64,000 bases of DNA from Streptomyces sp. CB02923. Its GTDB lineage: Bacteria > Actinomycetota > Actinomycetes > Streptomycetales > Streptomycetaceae. The position numbers and the translations under genes were made by a program. Below, one piece after another: positions 51,994-60,497 of the stretch. Position 1 is the stretch's first letter, and every line of letters begins with the position of its first letter. The notes below the pieces were generated by a model that saw nothing but the letters and a program-made list of their open reading frames with translations, was not told the origin of the DNA and did no database searches. Location: assembly GCF_001905005.1 (NCBI RefSeq), contig NZ_LWKZ01000024.1, positions 181,427-245,426 of the forward strand, read 5' to 3'.

Positions 51994-53393
51994 CGGGTAC
52001 CGCCCGGACGCGGGTCGGCAGGTGCGGAGGGCGGGGTGGCGGCCCCGTCCTCCGCACCTGCCTCATGGGCCGCCGCGCCGCCGTTGGCGCGGAGCCGCTC
52101 GGTGATGACGGCGGCGAGCCGGTCGAGGCCCTCCTCGATCCGCTCGGGGGTGAGGGTGCTGATGGACAGCCGGAGCTGGCGGCACTGTGCGGACGCGCCG
52201 TAGAAGTGGTGCATCGGGGTGAACAGCACGCCGTACCGGCGGGCCGCGTGCTCCAGGAAGGCGTCGGTGACGGTGAACGGCACGCTGAGCACGATGAAGA
52301 AGCCGCCGGTCGGCTCGTTCCACGTGACGCCGGGGCAGTCGGCGAAGCGCCGTTCCAGTCCGGTCAGCACCTGGCGGAGGTTGCGCCGGTAGACGTCCGT
52401 CTCCCGGCGGTTGGCCTCGACCATGCTGTAGCCGTGGCTGAGCAGTTTGCCGCCGATGACCGCCTGGGCGATCGGTGAGGTGTTGACGGTGAGCATGCTT
52501 TTGATCTTCGACAGTTCGTCGGCGAGGAGCCCGTCGCCGCCGTCGCCGGTGACCCGCTGGTCGGCGACCACGTACCCGACCCGCGCCCCGGGCACCCCGG
52601 TCTTGGCGAACGACCCCAGATAGACGACCCGTCGGCCGCGGTCCAGGGACTTCAGCGTCGGCGGCCGCTCGGCGGACGTGTGGAAGACGCCGTAGGCGTT
52701 GTCCTCCAGCAGCAGGAGGTCCTCCCTTTCGGCGATCTCCAGCAGCCGGTGGCGTTCGGACAGTTCCATGCTGACGCCCACCGGGTTGGCGAAGTCGGGC
52801 GTCACGTAACAGGCGCGCACCCGCCGGCCCGCGGCGCGCGCGCTGTGCAACTGGGTGAGCAGGTCGTCCAAGTCCATGCCGTGTTCCCCGGTGTGCACCG
52901 GCAGCACGGGCAGGTCGGCGAGGAGCGCGGCACCGGTCAGTCCGACATAGGCGGGCCGGGGCGCGAGCACCGCGTCGCTGCTGTCGGCGCGCAGCGCGCG
53001 CAGGACGAGGAACATCGCCTCCTGGCAGCCGACCGTGACGACCACGGACCCGTCCACGGCCTCGATGCCCTCGTCCACCTCCAGACTCCGCGCGATCAGC
53101 CCGGCGATGATGCCTTTCGTCTCGCCGTACTGGAACAGGGTCCGCGCGATTTCCGCTTCCGTCATCCGGCGCTCGCCCGCCAGGTGATCGCAGAAGACCT
53201 GGAGGTATTCGTGCACCTGGGACGCGTCATAAAATCCTTCGTACGGCCGCCCGGCCGCGAAAGAGATCGCTTCCGGATACCTGTCGGCGATCTGATTCAG
53301 AAGATTCATGGACTCCATCGAGGCGTCGGCCAGCGATGCGTGCAGCGTTGCGGTATTCAGCTCGGCAAAGATTTCCGGTTGCATGATTTCCAT
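51990..53393 (-). CDS. hpgT: 4-Hydroxyphenylglycine aminotransferase (HpgT-like)
   Basis: This fold type I PLP aminotransferase has 467 aa. The PLP lysine is K264 in GSFAKTGVPGARVGY, the Asp/Asn pocket is YVTPDFANPVG, and the C-terminal Arg is in LRLSIST. In Hpg synthesis HpgT transfers the amino group of tyrosine to 4-hydroxyphenylglyoxylate, giving L-Hpg and regenerating 4-hydroxyphenylpyruvate. The ATG at 53393 follows AGAAGG; the frame is open further upstream but without a good start. It is coupled to prephenate dehydrogenase and divergent from hmaS. Confidence 0.92.
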   Translation of the reverse strand: MEIMQPEIFAELNTATLHASLADASMESMNLLNQIADRYPEAISFAAGRPYEGFYDASQVHEYLQVFCDHLAGERRMTEAEIARTLFQYGETKGIIAGLIARSLEVDEGIEAVDGSVVVTVGCQEAMFLVLRALRADSSDAVLAPRPAYVGLTGAALLADLPVLPVHTGEHGMDLDDLLTQLHSARAAGRRVRACYVTPDFANPVGVSMELSERHRLLEIAEREDLLLLEDNAYGVFHTSAERPPTLKSLDRGRRVVYLGSFAKTGVPGARVGYVVADQRVTGDGGDGLLADELSKIKSMLTVNTSPIAQAVIGGKLLSHGYSMVEANRRETDVYRRNLRQVLTGLERRFADCPGVTWNEPTGGFFIVLSVPFTVTDAFLEHAARRYGVLFTPMHHFYGASAQCRQLRLSISTLTPERIEEGLDRLAAVITERLRANGGAAAHEAGAEDGAATPPSAPADPRPGGTR

Positions 53394-53767
53394 GGCTGCC
53401 TTCTGTCCGTCAGGAAGGGGTACGGCGCGCGCGTCGGGTGCCGCGCCGGCCCTCAGCATCCCCCAGGGCCGGATCAACAGCAATGGTTCTCCGGGGCGTG
53501 TACGGGGTCAAGGTGATACCGCGTCGGCGGGCCGGTCGTGCCGTATTTCTTGACACGTGCGACAGCGGTAGTGCCGGTGTAATGTCGGGCACCACCAAAA
53601 TTGTTCGCCTTCCGCTGTCCGGCGGCAGTGGCGAACTCACGAAGAGGTCCACGGATTAGGCCGGTCCGGCCACCGGCGCCGGTCGTGCGGCAGGTAATCC
53701 GTCCACTCCGGCAGGCGAGCGGGCTCGACGAGCCGCGTCCAGATCATTCCTTCAAACGGGGACTCTC
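53394..53767. other. Divergent control region hpgT-hmaS
   Basis: These 374 bases separate the leftward hpgT-prephenate dehydrogenase pair from the rightward hmaS-hmo pair. They hold a long inverted repeat (listed separately) and an isolated TTGACA at 53550-53555 with no properly spaced -10 that I can see. No coding frame is apparent. Confidence 0.7.
53603..53636. promoter_or_regulatory. StrR-like inverted repeat operator candidate
   Basis: GTTCGCC (53603-53609) and GGCGAAC (53630-53636) form perfect 7-bp arms around 20 bp, and the right half reads CAGTGGCGAAC. StrR and its glycopeptide relatives (Bbr, Tei15-type) bind GTTCGActG-N11-CagTcGAAC, so the outer bases match although the spacing is longer. 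It lies about 130 bp before hmaS, exactly where a pathway activator would act. Confidence 0.5.
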
Positions 53768-54865
53768 ATGACAGTTTCGAAAACCACAGCGGCAACGGCT
53801 GCTGTCAGCGACCTCGCGATCGAGTACGTCGAGATGTACGTGGACGACCTGGACGCGGCGGCGTTCGCCTGGGTCGACAAGTACGCGTTCACCGTCGTCG
53901 GCACCGGCGGCTCCGCCGACCACCGCAGCATCGCCCTGCGGCACGGCACCATCACCCTGGTGCTCACCATGGCGACCTCCGACCGGCACCCGGCGTCGGT
54001 ATACGTCCTCGCGCACGGCGAGGGCGTCGCGGACATCGCGCTGCGCACCGCCGACGTCGAGGGGGCCTTCGCCCACGCGGTGGCCAACGGCGCCCAGCCG
54101 CTGCGTGAGCCCGCCCGGCACGAGCCCGGCGGCGGCGCGACGGCCACCGTCAGCGGCTTCGGCGACGTGGTGCACACGCTGGTGCAGCGCGCCCCGGAGG
54201 AGGGCCCCGGGCTGCCGGCCGGTTTCGTACCGACCCTCCAGTCCCGGCGGCCGGTGCCCAGCGAGGTGGGGCTGCTCGAACTGGACCACATCGCGGTGTG
54301 CCTGAACAACGGCGACCTCGCCGCGACCGTCGAGTACTACCAACGGGCCCTGGGCTTCCGGGAGATCTTCGAGGAGCACATCGTCGTCGGTGCGCAGGCG
54401 ATGGACTCCAAGGTCGTGCAGAGCTCCACCGGCCGGGTCACCCTGACGCTCATCGAACCGGACACCACGGCCGACCCGGGGCAGATCGACGACTTCCTCA
54501 AGAGCCACCACGGCGCGGGGGTCCAGCATCTCGCGTTCTCCTGTGACGACGCCGTGCACGCGGTCCGTACCCTCGGCGGCCGCGGCGTGGAGTTCCTCAG
54601 CTCTCCCGCCGCCTACTACGACCTGCTGGGCGAGCGGATCGCGCTCAGCGACCACAGCCTGGACGACCTGCGGTCGACCGGCCTGCTGGCGGACCAGGAC
54701 CACGGCGGGCAGCTGTTCCAGATCTTCACCTCCTCCGCCCACCCGCGGCGCACGATCTTCTACGAGATCATCGAGCGGCAGGGCGCGGAGACGTTCGGCA
54801 GCTCCAACATCAAGGCGCTGTACGAGGCCGTGGAGCTGGAGAAGAAGGGCCAGCGTGTCCTGTGA
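53768..54865 (+). CDS. hmaS: 4-Hydroxymandelate synthase
   Basis: This non-heme iron dioxygenase of 365 aa turns 4-hydroxyphenylpyruvate into 4-hydroxymandelate. The iron ligands are H174 (LDHIAVC), H254 (VQHLAFS) and E333 (FYEIIER). It shares its fold with 4-hydroxyphenylpyruvate dioxygenase, but the dioxygenase motif PINEP is replaced by LTLIEP here, as in HmaS enzymes. The adjacent oxidase and HpgT genes agree. The ATG at 53768 gives full length, and the stop overlaps the oxidase start by 11 nt. It commits tyrosine-pathway carbon to Hpg. Confidence 0.95.
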   Translation: MTVSKTTAATAAVSDLAIEYVEMYVDDLDAAAFAWVDKYAFTVVGTGGSADHRSIALRHGTITLVLTMATSDRHPASVYVLAHGEGVADIALRTADVEGAFAHAVANGAQPLREPARHEPGGGATATVSGFGDVVHTLVQRAPEEGPGLPAGFVPTLQSRRPVPSEVGLLELDHIAVCLNNGDLAATVEYYQRALGFREIFEEHIVVGAQAMDSKVVQSSTGRVTLTLIEPDTTADPGQIDDFLKSHHGAGVQHLAFSCDDAVHAVRTLGGRGVEFLSSPAAYYDLLGERIALSDHSLDDLRSTGLLADQDHGGQLFQIFTSSAHPRRTIFYEIIERQGAETFGSSNIKALYEAVELEKKGQRVL

Positions 54866-56054
54866 GGACCCGGCGCCCGGCGGCGCGGCGGCGGACACGC
54901 TCCTGACCCTTGAGGACATCGAGCGTGCCGCCGCCGCGGTGCTGCCCGCCGGGGTGCGGGACTTCGTGGCGGGCGGCAGCGGCCGGGAGCGCACCCTCGC
55001 CGCCAACCGGGAGGCGTTCGACCGGGTCTTCGTGCGGCCGCGGGTGCTGCGGGACGTGTCGCGGCTGACGACCGGCGCCGAGCTGCTGGGGCGGCCGGCG
55101 GCGATGCCGGTGGCGGTGGCACCGGTCGCGTACCAGCGCCTGGTGCATCCCGACGGTGAACTGGCGGCGGCGCGGGCGGCGAAGGCCGCGGGCGTGCCGT
55201 TCACGGTGAGCACGCTGAGCACCGTGCCGGTGGAGGAGATCACCGCGCTCGGCGGCCGCGTCTGGTTCCAGCTGTACTGGCTGCGCGAGCCCGGCCGGGC
55301 CCTGGAGCTGGCGCGGCGCGCGGAGGACGCCGGCTGCGAGGCGCTGATGCTGACCGTGGACGTGCCGTGGATGGGGCGGCGGATGCGCGACGTACGCAAC
55401 GAGTTCTCGCTGCCCGCGCGGGTGCGCGCGGCGCATCTCGACGGCGGTGGCGCCTCGGCCGCGCACCGGCGGTCCGCCGGGACCTCGGCGGTGGCGGTGC
55501 ACACCGGGCAGGAGTTCTCCGCGGCGCTGTCCTGGTCGCACGTGGCGGAGCTGCGGGCGTGCACCCGGCTGCCGCTGCTGCTGAAGGGGGTGCTGGCGCC
55601 CGAGGACGCGGTGCGTGCCGCGGAGTTCGGTGTCGACGCCGTCGTGGTGTCCAACCATGGAGGTCGTCAGTTGGACAGCGCCCTGCCGAGCGTCGAGGCG
55701 CTGCCCGAGATCGCCGAGGCGGTGGGCGGGAGCTGCCAGGTGCTGCTGGACAGCGGCGTGCGTTCGGGTACGGACGTGCTGAAGGCGCTGGCGCTGGGCG
55801 CGTCCGGGGTGCTGGTCGGGCGTCCGCCGGTGTGGGGTCTGGCCGCGGCCGGGGAGGCGGGCGTGCGCCGGGTGCTCGGTCTGCTGGCCGCCGAACTGGC
55901 CGACGCGCTGGGCCTGGCGGGCTGCGCCACGGTCGCGGACGCGCGGCGGCTGCGTGCGGTGACGGCGGGGAGCGGGCCCGCGGCCGGGCCGGCCGGGCGG
56001 GGTGCCGCCGGGGACCGGCCCGGCAGCGTCCGGGTGGAGGCCGGTGATCCGTAG
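54855..56054 (+). CDS. hmo: 4-Hydroxymandelate oxidase
   Basis: This FMN-dependent alpha-hydroxy-acid oxidase of 399 aa makes 4-hydroxyphenylglyoxylate. TIM-barrel landmarks include MPVAVAPVAYQRLVHPDGE, WFQLYWL, LTVDVPWMGRR, the flavin-contacting lysine K244 (LLLKGVL) and the catalytic His/Arg pair in SNHGGRQ (H268, R271). It starts at GTG inside the hmaS end, behind GAAGGG. The C-terminal 30 residues are a Gly/Ala/Pro tail beyond the usual family end. A strong terminator follows. Confidence 0.94.
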   Translation: MSCEDPAPGGAAADTLLTLEDIERAAAAVLPAGVRDFVAGGSGRERTLAANREAFDRVFVRPRVLRDVSRLTTGAELLGRPAAMPVAVAPVAYQRLVHPDGELAAARAAKAAGVPFTVSTLSTVPVEEITALGGRVWFQLYWLREPGRALELARRAEDAGCEALMLTVDVPWMGRRMRDVRNEFSLPARVRAAHLDGGGASAAHRRSAGTSAVAVHTGQEFSAALSWSHVAELRACTRLPLLLKGVLAPEDAVRAAEFGVDAVVVSNHGGRQLDSALPSVEALPEIAEAVGGSCQVLLDSGVRSGTDVLKALALGASGVLVGRPPVWGLAAAGEAGVRRVLGLLAAELADALGLAGCATVADARRLRAVTAGSGPAAGPAGRGAAGDRPGSVRVEAGDP

Positions 56055-56074
56055 CACCGGTGCTCCGCGGCGCC

Positions 56075-56121
56075 ACTGTCCCGTGGCGCCGCTGCCCGTG
56101 GCAACGCTGTCCCGTGGCAAC
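56075..56121. repeat. Three imperfect 15-16 bp direct repeats after hmo
   Basis: Units ACTGTCCCGTGGCGCC (56075), GCTGCCCGTGGCAAC (56091) and GCTGTCCCGTGGCAAC (56106) are arranged head to tail between the hmo stop and the terminator. They are non-coding. Their role is unknown; slippage during replication is the simplest origin. Confidence 0.85.
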
Positions 56122-56124
56122 GCG

Positions 56125-56164
56125 AAAGCTCCTGGTGGCCGGGGTTCCGGCCACCAGGAGCTTT
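56125..56164. terminator. Bidirectional intrinsic terminator
   Basis: A perfect 18-bp inverted repeat (56125-56142 and 56147-56164) with loop GGTT is followed on the + strand by a run of five T, with matching A residues on the other side. It separates hmo from the convergent ferredoxin-P450-halogenase operon. Confidence 0.93.
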
Positions 56165-56210
56165 TTCGTGGTGTTCTCCGGTGGCCCGGCGCGGGGCCGG
56201 GCCGGTGGTG

Positions 56211-56426
56211 TCACGAGGCGTCCGTCTCCATCTCGTGCACCGCGATGGCGCCGGCCGGGCACCGCAGGGCCGCCGTGCGCACCTTCGCCGCCAGCTCCGC
56301 GGGGGGCGTCGCGTCGGTGAGCAGCACCGTGCCGTCCTCCTCCGACTGGTCGAAGACCGCGGGCACCAGCAGCTTGCACATGCCGGAAGCGGCGCAGATC
56401 TCCGGATCCACCCGTACCTCGACCAT
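56211..56426 (-). CDS. 3Fe-4S ferredoxin, P450 redox partner
   Basis: This small ferredoxin of 71 aa has cysteines C11, C17 and C56 (C-x5-C ... CPAG), the three-ligand pattern of [3Fe-4S] ferredoxins that feed actinobacterial P450s. The ATG at 56426 lies behind GAGGAGAGG. It is the last gene of the leftward operon, 49 nt after a P450. As far as I recall, a dedicated ferredoxin is not a regular part of glycopeptide clusters, so its presence is notable. No ferredoxin reductase is visible. Confidence 0.93.
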   Translation of the reverse strand: MVEVRVDPEICAASGMCKLLVPAVFDQSEEDGTVLLTDATPPAELAAKVRTAALRCPAGAIAVHEMETDAS

Positions 56427-56475
56427 CGTCCTCTCCTCGTCTCCGGGCGCCGCGCGCCCTGGTGGGTCCCGGCCG

Positions 56476-57690
56476 TCACCAGGCGACCGGCAGGTGCTCC
56501 AGGCCGTAGGCGATGGAGTTCGTCTTGTGCGGCACGTCCGCGGCGGGCACGGCCAGCCGCAGGCCGGGGAACCGGCGCCACAGGGCCAGGAAGGCGGTGC
56601 GCAGTTCCATCCTGCCGAGTGCGGCACCGATGCAGTGGTGGATGCCGTGCCCGAAGGCGATGTGCGGCAGCGGGTCGCGGTTCACGTCGAACCGGTCGAC
56701 GTCGGGGCCGAGCGCCGGGTCGCGGTTGGCCATCGGGATCGAGCAGACGACTTCCTCGCCCGCCTTGATCAGCTGTCCGGCCACGACCACGTCCTCGACG
56801 GCGGTGCGCGGGGTCGGCGCGTGGGCCACGGACAGGAAGCGGAGCAGTTCGTCCACGACGCGGTCCACGTTCTTCTCCGGGTCCGCTTGGAGCACGGCGA
56901 GCTGGTCCGGGTGTTCCAGGAGGGCCAGCACGCCGAGGCTGATCATGCCCGTGACGTTGTCGAGTCCGGCGAGCACCATCAGGCCGCAGATGCCGAGCAG
57001 TTCCTCGTCGTCGAAGCGGTCGCCGTGGTCGCGGATGAGCTGGCCGATGAACCCCTCGTCGGGGTCCTTGCGCTGCCGTTTGACCAGCGCGCGCAGGTAG
57101 CCGGAGGTGTACGCCTGGGCGGCGGCCCGGTCCTTGCGGCCGCGGTCCTGCTCCAGCTGCCACTGGTGCTTGACCAGGAACTCGCGCCGGTCGTCGCGGG
57201 GCACGCCGAGCAGTTCGCACAGGACCGCGCCGGAGATCGGGCTCGCGTACAGGTCGACGAGGTCGGCGGGCTGTCCGGCCCGCTCCATGGCGTCCAGGCA
57301 GCGTTCCGCGATCTGCTCGGTCACCGGCTTGAGCCGCTGGATGCGGCGCACCGTGAACTCCGGTGTGAGCATCTTGCGGAGCCGGGTGTGCTCGGGCTGG
57401 TCGTAGTCCATGAGGTGGCCGGACATCTCCTGCGGGCGGTGCTTGCTCCCGCCGCGCGTGACCTGGGCGCGGAACCGGCGCTGGTTGCTGAAGCGGACGT
57501 GGTCGCCCATCACCTGGCGGACCGCTTCGTATCCCAGGGCCATCCAGATGGGCTCGGTCGCGGCGCCGGGGGCCGGGGCCACCTCTTCCCTGATGACGGC
57601 GCCCTCGGCGCGCTGCTGACGGATGTCGTCCGACGGGCCGAAGCCCGCCCGGCGGGCGTGGTCGAACTGGTGCTGGGTCTCCTCCGGCAT
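56476..57690 (-). CDS. Oxy-like cytochrome P450 (OxyB type)
   Basis: This P450 of 404 aa is strongly reminiscent of the glycopeptide aryl-coupling enzyme OxyB: VRQVMGDH, HLMDYDQPEHTRLRKMLTPEF and GAVLCELLGVPRDDR agree with it as I remember it. The I-helix reads AGLDNVTG, so Asn replaces the usual oxygen-activating Thr, as in OxyB. The ExxR motif is ELLR and the heme loop is FGHGIHHCIG. The ATG at 57690 follows AGGAGG, 8 nt after the preceding P450 stop. It probably couples aromatic side chains of a carrier-bound peptide, which is inferred from similarity. Confidence 0.92.
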   Translation of the reverse strand: MPEETQHQFDHARRAGFGPSDDIRQQRAEGAVIREEVAPAPGAATEPIWMALGYEAVRQVMGDHVRFSNQRRFRAQVTRGGSKHRPQEMSGHLMDYDQPEHTRLRKMLTPEFTVRRIQRLKPVTEQIAERCLDAMERAGQPADLVDLYASPISGAVLCELLGVPRDDRREFLVKHQWQLEQDRGRKDRAAAQAYTSGYLRALVKRQRKDPDEGFIGQLIRDHGDRFDDEELLGICGLMVLAGLDNVTGMISLGVLALLEHPDQLAVLQADPEKNVDRVVDELLRFLSVAHAPTPRTAVEDVVVAGQLIKAGEEVVCSIPMANRDPALGPDVDRFDVNRDPLPHIAFGHGIHHCIGAALGRMELRTAFLALWRRFPGLRLAVPAADVPHKTNSIAYGLEHLPVAW

Positions 57691-57698
57691 TGCGCCTC

Positions 57699-58889
57699 CT
57701 ACCATTCGACGGGCAAGGATTCCAGGGCGTACTGACGTGACCGGGCGGGCCGGAAGCGCACCTTCTCGGGCGGTACGGCCAGCCGGAGGCCGGGGAAGCG
57801 GCGCAGCAGTGCCGGGAAGGCGATGCGCAGTTCCATCCTGGCCAGGGGTGCGCCGAGGCAGTGGTGGATGCCGTGGCCGAAGGCCATGTGCGGGGTCGGC
57901 TCCCGGGTGATGTCGAAGACGTCGGCGGGCTCTCCGGCGGCCGGTACGCGGTTGGCCGCCAGCAGCGAACAGGCCACGCTCTCCCCGGCCTTGATCTCCT
58001 GGCCGCCTATGGTGACGTCTTCCAGCGCGGTGCGGGGCGACGCGGTGTGGATGACCGTGAGGTAGCGGAGCATCTCCTCCACGGCGCGGTCGGTCAGCTC
58101 GGGGGTGTCGCGCCAGAGGGCGAGTTGGTCCGGGTGTTCCAGCAGCAGCAGGGTGCCCAGGCCGATGATGCTGGCGACCTGTTCGAAACCGGCGGCCATC
58201 ACGGTCGCGCCGATGCCCGCCAGCTCCGCGTCGGAGACGGCCGTGCCCTGTTCGCGTACGAGGTTCCCGATCATGTCCTCGCCGGGGTTGCGGCGGCGAC
58301 GCTCCGCGAGCTGCCCCATGTACGCCCAGTACGCCTTGCCGGCGGCCAGCTGCTGTTCCTGGGTGCGGCCGACGTCGCGGGTGATGTCGAGGTAGCGCGC
58401 CAGTTCCGTCTGGTCGTCCCGGGGCACGCCGAGCAGTTCGCAGCTGACCAGGCCCGGGATGGGCCAGGCGAAGTACCGTACGAGGTCCGCGGGACGCCCG
58501 ACGCGCTCCATCGTGTCCAGGCAGTCGGTGACGACCTCCTCGACGCGGGGCTCCAGCCGGCGCATCCGCCGCACCGTGTACTCGGCCGTGAGGAGTTTCC
58601 GCAGCCGGGTGTGGTCGGGCGGGTCGTACTGGAGGAGATTGCCCGCCTGCACCAGGTTCTGCGCGTCCTCCTCGCTGTCGGCGGGCGGCCGGGTGCTGAA
58701 CCGTTCGGCGTCGGAGAGCACCGCCCGCACCTCGGCGTGGCCGGTGGCCACCCAGCCCAGCTGCCGGGAGGGGCCGATGGTCACGTCGGTCTCGACCAGG
58801 GGTGTCTCCCTGGCCATCCGGGCGAGTTCGGGCACCGGGTCGAAGCGGTCCCTGCGGTAGTGGGCGGGAATCTCGGGTGTGTCGGGCAT
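57699..58889 (-). CDS. Oxy-like cytochrome P450, second copy
   Basis: This 396-aa P450 lies directly upstream of the OxyB-like gene in the operon. Its I-helix is AAGFEQVAS, with Glu and Gln in place of the usual acid-alcohol pair. ExxR is EMLR and the heme loop is FGHGIHHCLGAPLAR. The DPPDHTRLRKLLTAEYTVRRMRR segment is of the glycopeptide Oxy kind. The start follows GGAAGGAAAGG. It may form a second cross-link, or beta-hydroxylate a carrier-bound residue as OxyD/P450sky-type enzymes do; the sequence alone does not decide. Confidence 0.9.
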   Translation of the reverse strand: MPDTPEIPAHYRRDRFDPVPELARMARETPLVETDVTIGPSRQLGWVATGHAEVRAVLSDAERFSTRPPADSEEDAQNLVQAGNLLQYDPPDHTRLRKLLTAEYTVRRMRRLEPRVEEVVTDCLDTMERVGRPADLVRYFAWPIPGLVSCELLGVPRDDQTELARYLDITRDVGRTQEQQLAAGKAYWAYMGQLAERRRRNPGEDMIGNLVREQGTAVSDAELAGIGATVMAAGFEQVASIIGLGTLLLLEHPDQLALWRDTPELTDRAVEEMLRYLTVIHTASPRTALEDVTIGGQEIKAGESVACSLLAANRVPAAGEPADVFDITREPTPHMAFGHGIHHCLGAPLARMELRIAFPALLRRFPGLRLAVPPEKVRFRPARSRQYALESLPVEW

Positions 58890-58914
58890 CCGCGGATCCT
58901 TTCCTTCCTCGTGG

Positions 58915-60432
58915 TCAGCCGCTGCCGGCGGCCAGCCAGAACATGCCGTCGGGGGACGAGACGAGTCCGCCGGGGACGAGGGGGGTCTCCGGTTCGGCGT
59001 CCGCGCCGAGCAGTGCCCGCATCTGCACCTGCGAGCCCTCCCGTGTCACCTGGCTGACCACGGCGGACTTGAACAGCGGCAGCATGCTGCCGTCCTCGCT
59101 GTGTGCCAGCTGGTCCACCGCGCCCGCGAACTCCGCCGAGTCCGCCCGGAGCCGTTCGACCACCGACTCGGCGTCGGAGAGCGCCGTCTCCCCCGACGAG
59201 ACGCCGCCGACCAGGTCGACGAACGCCTCCATCTCGGACCGGTCGTGGTGGGTGACCTTCTTCGCCTGCCAGAAGTAGGACTGCTCGCTGCGGTGCATCT
59301 CGTAGAACGAGAGCAGGAACTCGTAGAACACGCTGTACTCACGCCGGTAGCGCGCCTCGAACTCCCGCACCGCGACGGTCTCTTCGACCAGGCCCGCCAG
59401 TGTGCTGTTGATGCTGCGCGCCGCCAGCAGGCCGCTGTAGGTCGCCAGGTGCACGCCGGAGGAGAACACCGGGTCGACGAAGCACGCCGCGTCTCCCACC
59501 AGCAGCATCCCGGGGCGGGCGAAGGTCGTCTGGTGGTACGAGTAGTCCTTGCGGACGCGCAGTTCGCCGTACTGGCCGTCGGTGACCCGGGTGGCGCCGG
59601 ACAGGTACTCCGAGATCAGGGGGCACTCGGCTATCAGCGCCGTCAGCGCCTTCTCGCGGTCGCCCTGGATCTTGTCCGCCATCTCGCGCCGTACCACCGC
59701 TCCCACGCTGGTCAGGGTGGGGCTGAGCGGGATGTACCAGAACCAGCCGCTGTCGAAGGCGACCGACAGGATGTTGCCGGAGTTCGGCTCGGGCAGCCGT
59801 TTGCCGCCCTCGAAGTAGCCGAACAGCGCGAGGCTGCGGAAGAACTCCGAGTACTTCCGCTCGCCGCCCACCCGCTGGAACAGGCGGCTCCTGTTGCCCG
59901 AGGCGTCCACCACGAACGTCCCGTAGGCTTCGCGCTCCACGCCGTCGGCGTCGGTGTAGCGCACGCCCCGTACCCGCTCGGTGTCCGCGATGACGTCCGC
60001 GACGGCGCACCCCTCGCGCACCACCGCTCCCGACCGGCCGGCGTAGCGGAGCAGGATCTCGTCGAACCGGGAGCGTTCGACCTGGTACGCGTACGACGTG
60101 GGCCCCGCCATCCGTTCCGAGACGGAGAAGGAGAACGTCCACGGTTCGGGCGTCGCCCCCCAGCGGAAGGTGCCGCCCCGCTTGCGCGTGAAGCCCGCCG
60201 CCGCCAGCTCGTCCGCGACTCCCGTCAGCCGGCACACCCCGTGCACCGTCGACGGCAGCAGCGACTCGCCTATCTGGTAGCGGGGGAAGAACTCCTTCTC
60301 CAGCACCAGCACCCGGTGCCCCTGCTTGGCCACCAGCGTGGCCAGCGTCGAGCCGGCCGGCCCGCCGCCGACGACCACCACGTCGAACGTCTCCGAGTGA
60401 GCGGAGTTCCCTGCGTTCGTTGAATTCGCCAC
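58915..60432 (-). CDS. FADH2-dependent aromatic halogenase (glycopeptide type)
   Basis: This flavin halogenase has 505 aa from GTG 60432, behind GGGGGAGAGG. The FAD motif GGGPAG is at 22-27, the halogenase motif WFWYIP at 230-235 and GDAACFVDP at 313-321. Long runs match BhaA-like halogenases of balhimycin-type clusters as I remember them, including EKEFFPRYQIGESLLP and SEFFRSLALFGYFEGGK. Those enzymes chlorinate carrier-bound tyrosine or Hpg rings at positions ortho to the hydroxyl. No separate flavin reductase gene is visible in the window. Confidence 0.96.
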   Translation of the reverse strand: MANSTNAGNSAHSETFDVVVVGGGPAGSTLATLVAKQGHRVLVLEKEFFPRYQIGESLLPSTVHGVCRLTGVADELAAAGFTRKRGGTFRWGATPEPWTFSFSVSERMAGPTSYAYQVERSRFDEILLRYAGRSGAVVREGCAVADVIADTERVRGVRYTDADGVEREAYGTFVVDASGNRSRLFQRVGGERKYSEFFRSLALFGYFEGGKRLPEPNSGNILSVAFDSGWFWYIPLSPTLTSVGAVVRREMADKIQGDREKALTALIAECPLISEYLSGATRVTDGQYGELRVRKDYSYHQTTFARPGMLLVGDAACFVDPVFSSGVHLATYSGLLAARSINSTLAGLVEETVAVREFEARYRREYSVFYEFLLSFYEMHRSEQSYFWQAKKVTHHDRSEMEAFVDLVGGVSSGETALSDAESVVERLRADSAEFAGAVDQLAHSEDGSMLPLFKSAVVSQVTREGSQVQMRALLGADAEPETPLVPGGLVSSPDGMFWLAAGSG

Positions 60433-60497
60433 GGCCCTCTCCCCCAAATCCGGGCGGAATGCATCTGTACGTTTGCGTGCAGATTCCCGTCCGCCTG

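Noticed and set aside
53550..53555. TTGACA as the hmaS promoter -35
   Set aside because: No -10-like hexamer lies 16-19 bp downstream; the nearest candidate, TAATGT, is 24 bp away.
53768..54865. 4-Hydroxyphenylpyruvate dioxygenase for tyrosine breakdown
   Set aside because: PINEP is replaced by LTLIEP, the next gene is a hydroxymandelate oxidase, and HpgT and prephenate dehydrogenase are adjacent, all pointing to HmaS.
58915..60432. Tryptophan halogenase
   Set aside because: It shares the WxWxIP motif, but the overall sequence follows BhaA-type phenol halogenases and the cluster supplies Hpg.
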